DNA of 64,000 nt from Archangium sp. (GTDB lineage Bacteria > Myxococcota > Myxococcia > Myxococcales > Myxococcaceae): NCBI GenBank assembly GCA_030681645.1, contig JAUXRX010000052.1:124001-188000 (forward strand). The letters run 5' to 3'. Below are positions 1-7,151 of the stretch, one piece after another. The notes under the pieces were generated by a model, which saw only the letters and a program-made list of their open reading frames with translations, had not been told where the DNA came from and did no database searches. The first letter of the stretch is position 1, and every line of letters begins with the position of its first letter. Made by a program: the position numbers and the translations under genes.

Positions 1-1
1 C

Positions 2-538
2 GCGCTGCGCAAGAGCGGGCTGTTGGCGAAGTTCCGCGCGGCGGGCGGCACGCTGCTGATGATGTCCAACGTCGACAACCTGGGCGCGACGCTTGACCCG
101 GCGGTCATCGGCGCGCACCTCGAGCGCGGCGCGAAGCTGTCGGCCGAGGTGGTCCGCAAGGTGAAGGGCGACAAGGGCGGGGCGCCCGCGCGCCTCGACG
201 GCACGCCGCAGATCATCGAGGGCTTCCGCTTCCCGGCCGGCTTCGACCAGGACTCCATTCCCGTGTTCAACACCAACACCTTCGTGATGGACGCGGCGGC
301 GATCGATCGCGACTTCCCGCTGCCCTTCTACAAGGTGGAGAAGAAGGTCGACGGCGCCACCGCGGTGCAGTTCGAGCGGCTGGTGGGTGAGCTCACCGCG
401 TTCCTGCCCTCGACCTTCCTCGAGGTGCCTCGCGACGGCGTCGAGTCGCGCTTCCTCCCCGCGAAGGATCCCGAGGAGCTGGCCAGCCGCCTCGACACCA
501 TCCGCCTGGTGGCCGAGTCGAACCGCTGGGCGCGCTGA
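2..538 (+). CDS. UTP--sugar-1-phosphate uridylyltransferase (UDPGP family), C-terminal part
   Basis: The frame is open from the window edge, so the 5' end is missing; 178 residues are visible. They match the C-terminal half of the eukaryotic-type UDP-glucose/UDP-N-acetylglucosamine pyrophosphorylase family, with MSNVDNLGATLDP, then IIEGFRFP, VFNTNTFVMD and a KKVDG.TAVQFERLVGEL block that lines the sugar-nucleotide site in that family. The enzyme would make UDP-glucose or UDP-GlcNAc from UTP and the sugar-1-phosphate in the cytoplasm. The exact sugar cannot be decided without the N-terminal half. A palindromic repeat starts just after the stop, which suggests the gene ends its transcription unit. 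Confidence 0.8.
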   Translation, partial: ALRKSGLLAKFRAAGGTLLMMSNVDNLGATLDPAVIGAHLERGAKLSAEVVRKVKGDKGGAPARLDGTPQIIEGFRFPAGFDQDSIPVFNTNTFVMDAAAIDRDFPLPFYKVEKKVDGATAVQFERLVGELTAFLPSTFLEVPRDGVESRFLPAKDPEELASRLDTIRLVAESNRWAR

Positions 539-540
539 GG

Positions 541-592
541 AGAACCTCTCCCTGCGAGCGGGGAGAGGTCGGCCGCAGGCCGGGTGAGGGGC
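541..592. repeat. Palindromic element copy 1a
   Basis: It reads CCTCTCCCTGCGAGCGGGG, then GAGAGGTCGGCCGCAGGC and CGGGTGAGGGG. It has the same parts as the element found throughout the window and lies head-to-head with copy 1b (607-650). Together they form a large inverted structure between two convergent genes, where they may act as a bidirectional terminator. Confidence 0.8.
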
Positions 593-2083
593 TCACTCCG
601 CAGTCTGCCCCTCACCCCGGCCCTCTCCCCGCTGCGCAGGGAGAGGGAGCACGACGAGCGAGTCCCCCTCGAGCGCGAAGCCGGTGGCGCCGAGCACCCA
701 CGCCGACACCTCGGCCTCGGGCTCACCCGAGAGCTCCACCAGCTTGTGCAGCAGCGGCTTCCACGGCGTGCTCCGCGCGCCCGCGGCCACCAGGTGGCGC
801 AGCGCGTACTCGACGACCTGGCCCTGCTGACGCTGCTTCACCAGCTGGCGATCGAGGTCGAGGAACGTCGAGGCCACGGTGCGAATGGCCAGCGACATGA
901 ACGAGGTGCGGTCCATCTCCTCGCGCAGCGCGGCCTGGTCGACGATGCCCACCACCGTGTCGGTCACCGCGGTCACCGTCGCCGAGCGCGGCTGACCGGT
1001 GAACACCGCCGCTTCGCCGAAGAGCTCGCCCGGGTTGAGGCGGCGCAGCTCCTGCGGTTGGCCGCCCACCAGGCGGCTCGCCAGGCAGCTGCCCTCGATG
1101 ATGACGTACGCCGCGTCACCGGGCTCACCCTCGGTGATGATGGCCTCGCCCGCCTTGAAGGAGCGCTGCGGCAACTGCGCCAGCCCGCGCGTGTAGCGCT
1201 CGAGGTCGCGCTGGAACGCCTCGACCGTCTGGTAGCGCTCGGCCGGGTCCTTCGCGAGCGCCTTCATGCAGATCGCCACCAGCCGGCGGGGCACCGGCGC
1301 GCGCTTGCGCCCTGCTGCGACCACGTCAGGGGGCGTCACCACGCCCGCGACGGCCTTTTCCATCGCCTGGTCCGCGGTCGACGAGGCGTGCGGTGCCTTG
1401 CCACACAGGACGCGGTACAGCATGCCTCCGAGCGCGAAGATGTCGGTGCGCTCGTCGAACTTCCACAGCTCGCCCGCCGCCTGCTCGGGGGCCATGTAGT
1501 TGGGCGTGCCCTGCGCCGTGCGCACCTCGACCGGGCCCTTCGGCAGCTCCGACTTGCGCCGCGCGATGCCCCAATCGACCAGGTAGATCTGCCCGAAGTC
1601 CGCGACGATGACGTTCGAAGGCTTGAGGTCGAGGTGCAGCACGCCCTTCGAGTGCGCGAAGGCCAGGGCGTCGCAGATGCGCAGGAGCACCTCGAGCGCC
1701 TCGGGCAGCCCGCCGAGGCCCTCGCGCTCGTCCTGCTCGAGCTGTTCCTGCAGCGTCTGCCCTTCCAGCACCTTCATGGTGAAGACGCTGGAGCGCTTTC
1801 GCTCGCTGCCCAGCGCGTAGACCGCGGGGATGTTCGGGTGGTCGAGCTGCGCGGTGATGCGCGCCTCGGTCACGAAGCTCGCCAGCGCCGCGTCTTCCTT
1901 CAACAGCTCGGGGCGCAGCACCTTGAGCGCGACCTCGCGGCCGAGCACCTCGTCGCGCACCCGGTAGACGCGGGCCATGCCTCCCGAGCCGAGCAGGCCC
2001 AGGTCGACGACCTGCCAGCCTTCCGGGAGTGGCTGGGTGAGGCTCTTTCCATCGTCTTCGCGCTTCTTTCCGAACCCGAACAT
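593..2083 (-). CDS. Ser/Thr protein kinase with C-terminal cyclic-nucleotide-binding domain
   Basis: Cytoplasmic 496-residue kinase. Residues ~25-290 form a Hanks-type kinase domain: glycine loop GLLGSGGMARVY (~29-40), ATP lysine in VALKVL (K54), catalytic loop HLDLKPSN and APE motif NYMAPEQAAG. The usual DFG is VDWG, a substitution seen in some bacterial kinases. Residues ~310-430 are a cNMP-binding fold (ITEGEPGDAAYVIIEG, GELFGEAAVF, PRSATVTA), so a nucleotide may modulate the kinase. The ATG at 2083 (MFGFGKK) is chosen because upstream codons run into a repeat; a TAGGGT hexamer lies 8 nt before it and no Shine-Dalgarno is visible. The last ~17 residues (LPLPAQRGEGRGEG...) and the approach to the stop come from repeat copy 1b. 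There is no membrane segment. Confidence 0.88.
   Translation of the reverse strand: MFGFGKKREDDGKSLTQPLPEGWQVVDLGLLGSGGMARVYRVRDEVLGREVALKVLRPELLKEDAALASFVTEARITAQLDHPNIPAVYALGSERKRSSVFTMKVLEGQTLQEQLEQDEREGLGGLPEALEVLLRICDALAFAHSKGVLHLDLKPSNVIVADFGQIYLVDWGIARRKSELPKGPVEVRTAQGTPNYMAPEQAAGELWKFDERTDIFALGGMLYRVLCGKAPHASSTADQAMEKAVAGVVTPPDVVAAGRKRAPVPRRLVAICMKALAKDPAERYQTVEAFQRDLERYTRGLAQLPQRSFKAGEAIITEGEPGDAAYVIIEGSCLASRLVGGQPQELRRLNPGELFGEAAVFTGQPRSATVTAVTDTVVGIVDQAALREEMDRTSFMSLAIRTVASTFLDLDRQLVKQRQQGQVVEYALRHLVAAGARSTPWKPLLHKLVELSGEPEAEVSAWVLGATGFALEGDSLVVLPLPAQRGEGRGEGQTAE
607..650. repeat. Palindromic element copy 1b (overlaps kinase 3' end)
   Basis: CCCCTCACCCCGGCCCTCTC, then CCCGCTGCGCAGGGAGAGGG. 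The GCAGGGAGAGGG arm pairs with CCCTCTCCC. It is read in frame as the C-terminal tail of the minus-strand kinase. Confidence 0.85.
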
Positions 2084-2101
2084 GGCGCGGGACCCTACTC
2101 C

Positions 2102-2144
2102 CTCCCTCTCCCTGCGAAGCGGGGAGAGGGCCGGGGTGAGGGGC
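2102..2144. repeat. Palindromic element copy 2
   Basis: CTCCCTCTCCCTGCGAAGCG, GGGAGAGGGCCGGGGTGAGG. It lies directly upstream of the kinase start at 2083, between the divergent kinase and lipoprotein genes. Confidence 0.85.
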
Positions 2145-2249
2145 GACTCGGCAGACCTGACGGACGCCAACGCGAAACCCGGGCGGAAAAGGGGGCGGGT
2201 CCATACTGATGCAACGCGGCTGTCGTTCTTGTCTTAGAGCGGATGCCCC

Positions 2250-2291
2250 GAAGGCGCTGCGTGCTCCCCCGACGCGCAGCGCCTTCGTCTT
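2250..2291 (+). terminator. Orphan terminator-like hairpin
   Basis: GAAGGCGCTGCG pairs perfectly (12 bp) with CGCAGCGCCTTC across a 13-nt loop, and GTCTTT follows on the plus strand. No plus-strand coding gene ends upstream, because the neighbour at 2083 is divergent. The hairpin may end a short RNA starting near 2190, or be part of the leader region of the lipoprotein at 2321. Confidence 0.45.
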
Positions 2292-2320
2292 TGCGGGGTG
2301 GCCCGGGCTATAGGCGCCTC

Positions 2321-3463
2321 ATGTCCCGAACGACGCTCCTGGGTGCGCTCCTCTGCCTGAGCTGTGGCGGCGTGATGCTCCGTGAAGATGGAGGCCTCGA
2401 GCCGCTCGACGACGCGGGAGCCGGCTTCGACGCAGGCGCGCCCGCCGACGCAGGCGCCGATGCAGGGACGGAGGCGGATGCGGGAATCGACGCGGGAGTC
2501 GACGCGGGAGTCGATGCGGGCATGGACGCCGGGTTCACCTGCCCCGCGGGCCAGCTCTGCGTCGATCGCTTCGTCTACACCAACGACAACGACACCTCGG
2601 CCGCGACGCGGAGCAGCTTCGATCGCTACAGCTGCGCACCGGCCACCGACGAGTCAGGCAACGAGGTCATCTACCGGGTGGAGGTGCCTGCGGCGGGCTT
2701 CCTCTCGGCGGCGGTGTACGAGTCAGCGGGTGTCGACGTGGACGTGCACATCCTCTCGGCGCTCGACAGCCAGGCCTGCGTCGCGCGGGGAAACCTGCAC
2801 GCGAAGGCTGACGTGACGCCCGGCACCTGGTTCGTGGTGGTCGACACGTACGTGAGCGGCGGCACGCCGCGGGCCGGCGCGTACCGCGTCGACATCGGCT
2901 TGGTGCAGCCGTCCGCGGGCGCGTGCGCGCTGAACACGGGCACGATGCCGCGGGTGGGCGACCAGGGGAACACGCTGGCGATGCCCGCCACCGGGAAGAT
3001 CGTGCTCGAGGCGCACCTGGTGACGCAGGACGAGCCGCAGCCGTACCCCACCACGTTCACCGACGAGCTCGACGCGCACCACGCCTTGTCGCAGGCCCGC
3101 ACCGGCTTCGTGATGCACCGCACCCAGCCGTGGGCGCCGCTCGAGGGGGGCACGTTCTACGGCGCAGGCATCGGCAGCCCCACCCTGTTCCCGGTGCTCG
3201 ACGAGGGCTGGTACGTGAACATGTACTGGACCAGCGCGGCCCGGCCTCCGCGCGGCACGCGGATGATCTTCAGGGAGCCCGGCAGCTCTCGCGCAGTGGT
3301 GGTGGCGGCCGGCTACGAGACGGGCCCGGGCGATCTCACCTGGGTCGGCGGCACGCCGGAAGAGACGCACTTCTACCTGGGCACCACGCACGGCAGCGTG
3401 CTCACGCTGGGCATCGCGACTGATCAGTCCCTGCCGCTGGGGCCGCGGGTGTGTTCACCCTGA
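2321..3463 (+). CDS. Asp-Ala-Gly-rich surface lipoprotein
   Basis: 380 residues. The N-terminus is a lipoprotein signal, with lipobox LCLSC placing the lipidated Cys at about 15. A low-complexity linker of Asp-Ala-Gly repeats (residues ~36-70), common on myxobacterial outer-membrane lipoproteins, precedes a Cys-poor beta-rich domain of about 300 residues starting CPAGQLCVDRF. Part of it (VIYRVEVPAAGFLSAAV, DVDVHILS, VDTYVSG) resembles pre-peptidase C-terminal-like domains, but that likeness is weak. ATG 2321 is the only start giving a signal peptide; TATAGG lies 6 nt upstream and no ribosome-binding site is seen. Function unknown; probably surface exposed. Confidence 0.75.
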   Translation: MSRTTLLGALLCLSCGGVMLREDGGLEPLDDAGAGFDAGAPADAGADAGTEADAGIDAGVDAGVDAGMDAGFTCPAGQLCVDRFVYTNDNDTSAATRSSFDRYSCAPATDESGNEVIYRVEVPAAGFLSAAVYESAGVDVDVHILSALDSQACVARGNLHAKADVTPGTWFVVVDTYVSGGTPRAGAYRVDIGLVQPSAGACALNTGTMPRVGDQGNTLAMPATGKIVLEAHLVTQDEPQPYPTTFTDELDAHHALSQARTGFVMHRTQPWAPLEGGTFYGAGIGSPTLFPVLDEGWYVNMYWTSAARPPRGTRMIFREPGSSRAVVVAAGYETGPGDLTWVGGTPEETHFYLGTTHGSVLTLGIATDQSLPLGPRVCSP

Positions 3464-3464
3464 T

Positions 3465-4368
3465 TCACCTCACGCCCGCGTCGGGGTGGGCCAGCACGTC
3501 TTCCAGCGCCCCGGTGGACGCGCCCGGCCCGAGCAGCTCGCGGATCCTCTCGCGCGCGCCGGCCGTGCGCTGAAGGCGCTCTTCCTCGGCGCGGGACAGC
3601 GGCAGCCTCAGCTGTTCCCGAACGGCCTCGTCCTTCAGCAACGCCGAGTCGACCAGCGCGCGGCGCAGCGTGCTCGCGCGCTTCGGGTCCCGCGCGGTCT
3701 CGAGCGCGGCGAGGGCGTCCTGTACGCAGCGCTGCGCGGCGAGGTGAAGGGGGGCCTCGAGCTTCGGCGGCACCGGCTCGCGCTGCCAGTGCGTCCGAAG
3801 CGTCGCGTCGAGGAGATCGCAGCCGGGACCCAGCTCGCCGGGGGGCATCGTGGCGTCGGAGGTGCCGTCGATCGCGATGGCGAGCATCCACGCCTCGTCG
3901 TCGTCCTCGTCGAAGTCGTAGCGGTCTACCGGCAGGGGCCGATGCGAGATGTGCCAGGCAGCGCCCCACGCGAGCATCGCCAGGCCCAGGAAGCCGAGCG
4001 CCAGCACGCGCCCTCCCTGCGGCCTGCGCAAGGCGGCGACGGCCCCCAGCAGCAGCGGGAGGAGCGACCATCGCGACCTGCCGTCCCTGCGACTGCGCGT
4101 GAGGGTAGCGATACATGCGCCCGCGCTCGGTCGCGGCCCGGTTGTTCGACGGGCCCCCCGAGAGGAGGAACCGATCGATCTCCCGTTCCGCGCGCACCTG
4201 GACGACGACGCCGGCACCGGCCGCGAGCGTCGCCAGGAGCAGCGCGAGGATTCCGGAGAGGCCTCTGGGCTTGATCAACCCGAAGACGGCGAAGCCCAGC
4301 CCGAGCGCGGCCAGGAGCACCGGTCCCCACGACGCAAGACCAACTGGGAACGGCCCGGAAGACACCAC
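3465..4368 (-). pseudogene. Four-helix membrane protein interrupted by a frameshift
   Basis: Two minus-strand frames carry one continuous protein-like sequence. From a GTG at 4368 the first frame gives ~100 residues with two membrane helices (WGPVLLAALGLGFAVFGLI; ILALLLATLAAGAGVVV). At about 4065-4095 the coding character moves by one base into a second frame, with two more helices (LLPLLLGAVAALRRP; VLALGFLGLAMLAWGAAW) and a soluble region of ~170 residues ending in HPDAGVR. Each frame loses coding character past the junction. This is either a disabled gene or a single-base sequence error; a separate second gene starting at an internal GTG is less likely. No family recognised. Confidence 0.6.
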
Positions 4369-4381
4369 GAGGTGGAGGCTA

Positions 4382-4425
4382 CATCCGCTCGGGGTGAACG
4401 GTGATCGCCATCGGGGTGAACGGTT
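4382..4425. repeat. Fragments of the CGGGGTGAACGGT repeat
   Basis: CCGCTCGGGGTGAACGGTG and ATCGGGGTGAACGGTTCGG lie in tandem, ~20 bp apart. The first matches the end of the second dispersed repeat family (compare 7089-7115). They fill the gap between the SIMPL gene and the frameshifted membrane gene. Confidence 0.5.
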
Positions 4426-4428
4426 CGG

Positions 4429-5091
4429 TCAGAGCGGCGCTTCCATGTCGAACTGCACGGTCACCTGCGAGGTGACGATCAGCTCGCGGTTGGCGAAGCC
4501 CGAGGTCACCGAGCCGTCCACCGGAACCGAGAAGCTGCCCACCGGCACGCTCTCCACCGGGGTCGTCCGCTCGCTCACGTTGACGGGCAAGCCGAGCTTG
4601 GCGCCCAGCGCCTCGGTCACGCCCTTCGCCCGCTCGCGGGCTGCCTGCGCCGCCGCGACCCGCGCCTTCGTCTCGTAGAGCTGGTGCTCGGTGTTCTGGA
4701 TCATGACCGAGCCCGACACCACGCCGCCGTTGCGCACCGCGGCGGTGAGCGCGTCATCGACCCGCGCCATGTCCGTGATGGTGACGATGACGGAGCGATT
4801 GAAGAGGTAGCTGATGACCTCGTTGCCCCGGTACTCCGGTGCCGCGCCGCCTTCGTTGATGGTCAGGTTCCGCTGCTCGACGCCGGCCTCGCGGCAGGCG
4901 CGCACGAACTTCGCGAGCTTCTCGTCGTTCACCTTCCTCGCGCCCGCCTGGTCGCGGCTCGAGGCGGAGAGCAGGAACGACGCGACCACCTGGTTGGGCC
5001 GGAAGGTCATCTTCGCGTCGCCGGTCATGCTGATGGCGCGGGGTTGGGAAGGTGACGCAGCGAGGGCGAGGGCGAGGAGCGCGGAGATCAT
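4429..5091 (-). CDS. SIMPL domain (DUF541) periplasmic protein
   Basis: 220 residues. Sec signal peptide (MISALLALALAASPSQPRA) followed by a complete SIMPL/DUF541 domain: MTGDAKMTFRPNQVV at the start, the alternating helix-strand block DEKLAKFVRACREAGVEQRN, LTINEGG, and the C-terminal AAAQAARERAKGVTEALG helix with ELIVTSQVTVQF. Members are periplasmic or secreted oligomers (for example YggE) of loosely defined function, often tied to oxidative stress. ATG 5091 gives the signal peptide; codons further up enter a direct repeat. The 57 bp before the start repeat the sequence before the next gene upstream. Confidence 0.85.
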   Translation of the reverse strand: MISALLALALAASPSQPRAISMTGDAKMTFRPNQVVASFLLSASSRDQAGARKVNDEKLAKFVRACREAGVEQRNLTINEGGAAPEYRGNEVISYLFNRSVIVTITDMARVDDALTAAVRNGGVVSGSVMIQNTEHQLYETKARVAAAQAARERAKGVTEALGAKLGLPVNVSERTTPVESVPVGSFSVPVDGSVTSGFANRELIVTSQVTVQFDMEAPL

Positions 5092-5098
5092 GCGCCCC

Positions 5099-5155
5099 CT
5101 CAACGGGCGGCGCGCCGGAACGATCTATTCGTTCCGAACGGGGTCGAGCCGGTAG
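5099..5155. repeat. Direct repeat A (pairs with 6271-6324)
   Basis: CTCAACGGGC, then CGGAACGATCTATTCGTTCC and GAACGGGGTCGAGCCGGTAG. It differs from copy B at 6271-6324 by a 3-nt length difference and two or three substitutions. It contains the small inverted repeat GGAACGA/TCGTTCC. In copy B the same bases encode the end of the MtfA-like protein; here they are non-coding, so copy A is probably the derived one. Confidence 0.85.
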
Positions 5156-5187
5156 AGAGGTCGGCCGCAGGCCGGGTGAGGGGCCTA
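5156..5187. repeat. Half copy of the palindromic element (copy 3)
   Basis: GAGAGGTCGGCCGCAGGCC, GGGTGAGGGG matches the right half of copy 1a but lacks the CCCTCTCCC arm. It abuts direct repeat A and overlaps the stop of the next minus-strand gene. Confidence 0.7.
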
Positions 5188-6267
5188 TGGGTTCGGCCCC
5201 GCCGGCTGCCCGCTCCAGGTCGCGAGATCGTCGAGCGCCTTCGCGACTGCACCGAGCCGACCTGCTGGCAGATGTGCCAGCACGGCGAACAGCTGGTGCG
5301 GGGTGACGTGCCTGGTCACCAGTAACCGCTGCACCGCCCGCTTCCCGTCGTCCCGCCGCACCGTCAACACACCTTCAGCGGTGGTCAGCACGAGCACGTC
5401 GCGGGTCTGCGTCACCTTCCCTGTGGGCCGCGAGACCAGCCCCGCCAGCAGCGGCAGGCGCATCAGCGCGACCAGGTCGTAAAGCGCGGGATCCGTGAGC
5501 GTGATTTCAGGGAGCTCGACCTCAGCCGGCCGCTTCGGCGTGGCCGCGCGGAGCACCACGTCGCGCAGCAACCTGTTCCGTCCACCCGCGTAGAATCGGT
5601 CGGCCAGCAGCACCCACCGGGGGTGGCGACTCGAGAAGACGAGCGTGAGCGCCATCACCGCGATGCCGATCATCCACGCGCCAGGCACGCGGTCGCGCCC
5701 TCCAGACCAATAGAGCGTGGCGAAGAGGTAGGCCCCGACGAGCAGGCCGATCAGCAGGAACGCGACTTCCCCGCCGATGCTGCTCTGAAGGAAGCGGGGC
5801 TCATCGCGAGCGGGTGGCCTTCGCACCCCACGCACGCTGGCCTCCATCGCGGTGAGATCCTCGACGAGCGAGGTCTTGCTGGTGCCGCGTCGCCGCCTGA
5901 GCGCTGCCGCCACGCGCTGCTTCTTCGCGCCGACCAACTGCACCAACGGCGCGAGCGGCTCGTGACTTCGGGCGGCCTCGAGCGCCTCGTCGATCACCGG
6001 GAGTTGGGAGAGCGCCTCGCGCAGGGTGTCGGCGTCATCGGGCGACTGCTCGACGCGCTCTGCCGCCCGCTGCACGGACTCAAAGAGGAAGATCGAGTCT
6101 TCGAGCAGCTCGACACGCCCCTCCAGTCGCGTGCGCGTCTGAGCATCGATGCTCGCCGACTCGGCTGGGCGGAGGTGTTCGTGCACTCGGGCCAGACGCT
6201 GCCCGAGATCGCCTTGGAAACTCAACAACACCCCGGTTGGCAACGCCTCGCTGAGCGCCGGGAGCAC
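5185..6267 (-). CDS. Hypothetical two-helix membrane protein
   Basis: About 360 residues, no family recognised. The N-terminal ~160 residues are charged and probably helical (leucine/arginine-rich, DLTAMEASV). Two membrane helices follow (EVAFLLIGLLVGAYLFATLYW and AWMIGIAVMALTLVF), then a C-terminal cytoplasmic domain with VLTTAEGVLTVRRDDGKRAV. The start is uncertain: GTG 6267 is 4 bp from direct repeat B; TTG 6243 and GTG 6231 are alternatives. The gene and a half palindromic element are bracketed by ~55-bp direct repeats, suggesting it arrived between the MtfA-like gene and the SIMPL gene. Confidence 0.7.
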   Translation of the reverse strand: MLPALSEALPTGVLLSFQGDLGQRLARVHEHLRPAESASIDAQTRTRLEGRVELLEDSIFLFESVQRAAERVEQSPDDADTLREALSQLPVIDEALEAARSHEPLAPLVQLVGAKKQRVAAALRRRRGTSKTSLVEDLTAMEASVRGVRRPPARDEPRFLQSSIGGEVAFLLIGLLVGAYLFATLYWSGGRDRVPGAWMIGIAVMALTLVFSSRHPRWVLLADRFYAGGRNRLLRDVVLRAATPKRPAEVELPEITLTDPALYDLVALMRLPLLAGLVSRPTGKVTQTRDVLVLTTAEGVLTVRRDDGKRAVQRLLVTRHVTPHQLFAVLAHLPAGRLGAVAKALDDLATWSGQPAGPNP

Positions 6268-6270
6268 GCG

Positions 6271-6324
6271 CTCAACGGGCGCACCGGAACGATCTACTCG
6301 TTCCGAACGGGGTCGAGCCGGTAG
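6271..6324. repeat. Direct repeat B (3' end of the MtfA-like gene)
   Basis: CTCAACGGGCGCACCGGAAC, GATCTACTCGTTCCGAACGG, GGTCGAGCCGGTAG. It is near-identical to copy A. Most of it is the last codons (LDPVRNE) and stop region of the MtfA-like gene on the minus strand. Confidence 0.85.
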
Positions 6325-7022
6325 TAGCGGCGCAGCTCTTCGTAGAGCTCGGGGGCCTTCTCCTTGAGGCGGGCGGGCTTCTCGAAGAACGCCTCGGTGG
6401 CGACGGCGAAGAACTCGGCCTCGTTGGTGGCGCCGTAGGCCCGCAGCACCTGGCTCCGGTGGGGGCGCGCGCGGAGCTGCTCGTAGTGCCTCGAGAAGAC
6501 CCGCGTCCACGCGTGGTAGTCGGCCCAGGCGTTGAGCTCGGGCGTGCCGTCGAAGCGCCCGTCGCCGAGGTCGAGCACGTGCGCGAACTCGTGGAGCGCG
6601 GTGTCGTGGCCATCGGCCGGGTTGTAGAGGCCGTGGCGCACGGCGTCCCACGCGAGCACCACCAGGCCCCACTGGTGCGCCTCGCCGAGGTGCACGCCTT
6701 CGCCGCGCGGGTTCTTCCAGGCAGCCGGGTAGAGCACCACGGTGACGAGGTCGTCGTAGACGTCGAGCGAGAGGTTGCGCGCGAGCCGCGCGGCTGAGCC
6801 GGCCACCACCACCTTCATCTCGTCGGTGAGCTCGAGCCCGCCCGCACCCTCGAAGCGCTTCTCGAGGAAGAACACGTGCAGGTGGGTGAGGAAGCGCGCC
6901 CGCTCGGCCGCGTCGAGCTGCCCGGCGAAGGGGAAGTGCTGGTCGATCAGCGGCGCCAGCGCGGGTGACGGCTCCCGCTTCGCGAGGCGACGTCGTTTCC
7001 AGCTGCGAAGGAACCCGAACAC
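6294..7022 (-). CDS. MtfA-like zinc metallopeptidase
   Basis: About 242 residues. The zinc-binding HEFAH motif followed by VLDLGDG...DGTPELNAW, the downstream VFSRHYEQL and the AEFFAVATEAFFEKPARLK block are hallmarks of the MtfA (DUF980, glucose-regulated peptidase) family, as is the closing YYRLDP. In E. coli MtfA binds the repressor Mlc and has aminopeptidase activity; the role here is not known. GTG 7022 (VFGFLRSWKRRR) is preferred because relatives begin in the same way and TACGGT lies 7 nt before it; GTG 7061 is an alternative that adds 13 residues. Confidence 0.85.
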   Translation of the reverse strand: MFGFLRSWKRRRLAKREPSPALAPLIDQHFPFAGQLDAAERARFLTHLHVFFLEKRFEGAGGLELTDEMKVVVAGSAARLARNLSLDVYDDLVTVVLYPAAWKNPRGEGVHLGEAHQWGLVVLAWDAVRHGLYNPADGHDTALHEFAHVLDLGDGRFDGTPELNAWADYHAWTRVFSRHYEQLRARPHRSQVLRAYGATNEAEFFAVATEAFFEKPARLKEKAPELYEELRRYYRLDPVRNE

Positions 7023-7088
7023 GGCGTGGACCGTAGCAGCGAGGTGCCACCTCGCGTTCACACTGTGGGCGCGAGTGCATCACGGAGC

Positions 7089-7115
7089 GCCCCTCGACTC
7101 CGCTCGGGGTGAACG
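7089..7115. repeat. Second dispersed repeat (GTCGAGGGG family), copy
   Basis: CCCCTCGACTCCGCTCGGGG, TGAACGG lies in the gap between the divergent MtfA-like gene and the lipoprotein gene. It is the reverse complement of the form seen twice inside the kinase gene at 18771-18858. Confidence 0.65.
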
Positions 7116-7151
7116 GTTGGAGGCGGCACGAAGCGTGTAGACGCAGAGCCC

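Noticed and set aside
584-2209. Long open frames on the strand opposite the cNMP-binding kinase, and similar long antisense frames over most genes
   Set aside because: They are a by-product of very high G+C with G/C third positions. They lack family motifs, and the opposite frame has clear kinase, porin or AAA+ motifs.
5185-7083. One 632-codon minus-strand gene covering both the two-helix protein and the MtfA-like region
   Set aside because: Its first ~270 codons are out of frame with the MtfA-like protein, whose HEFAH motif is in another frame. Only the last ~360 codons look like a protein.
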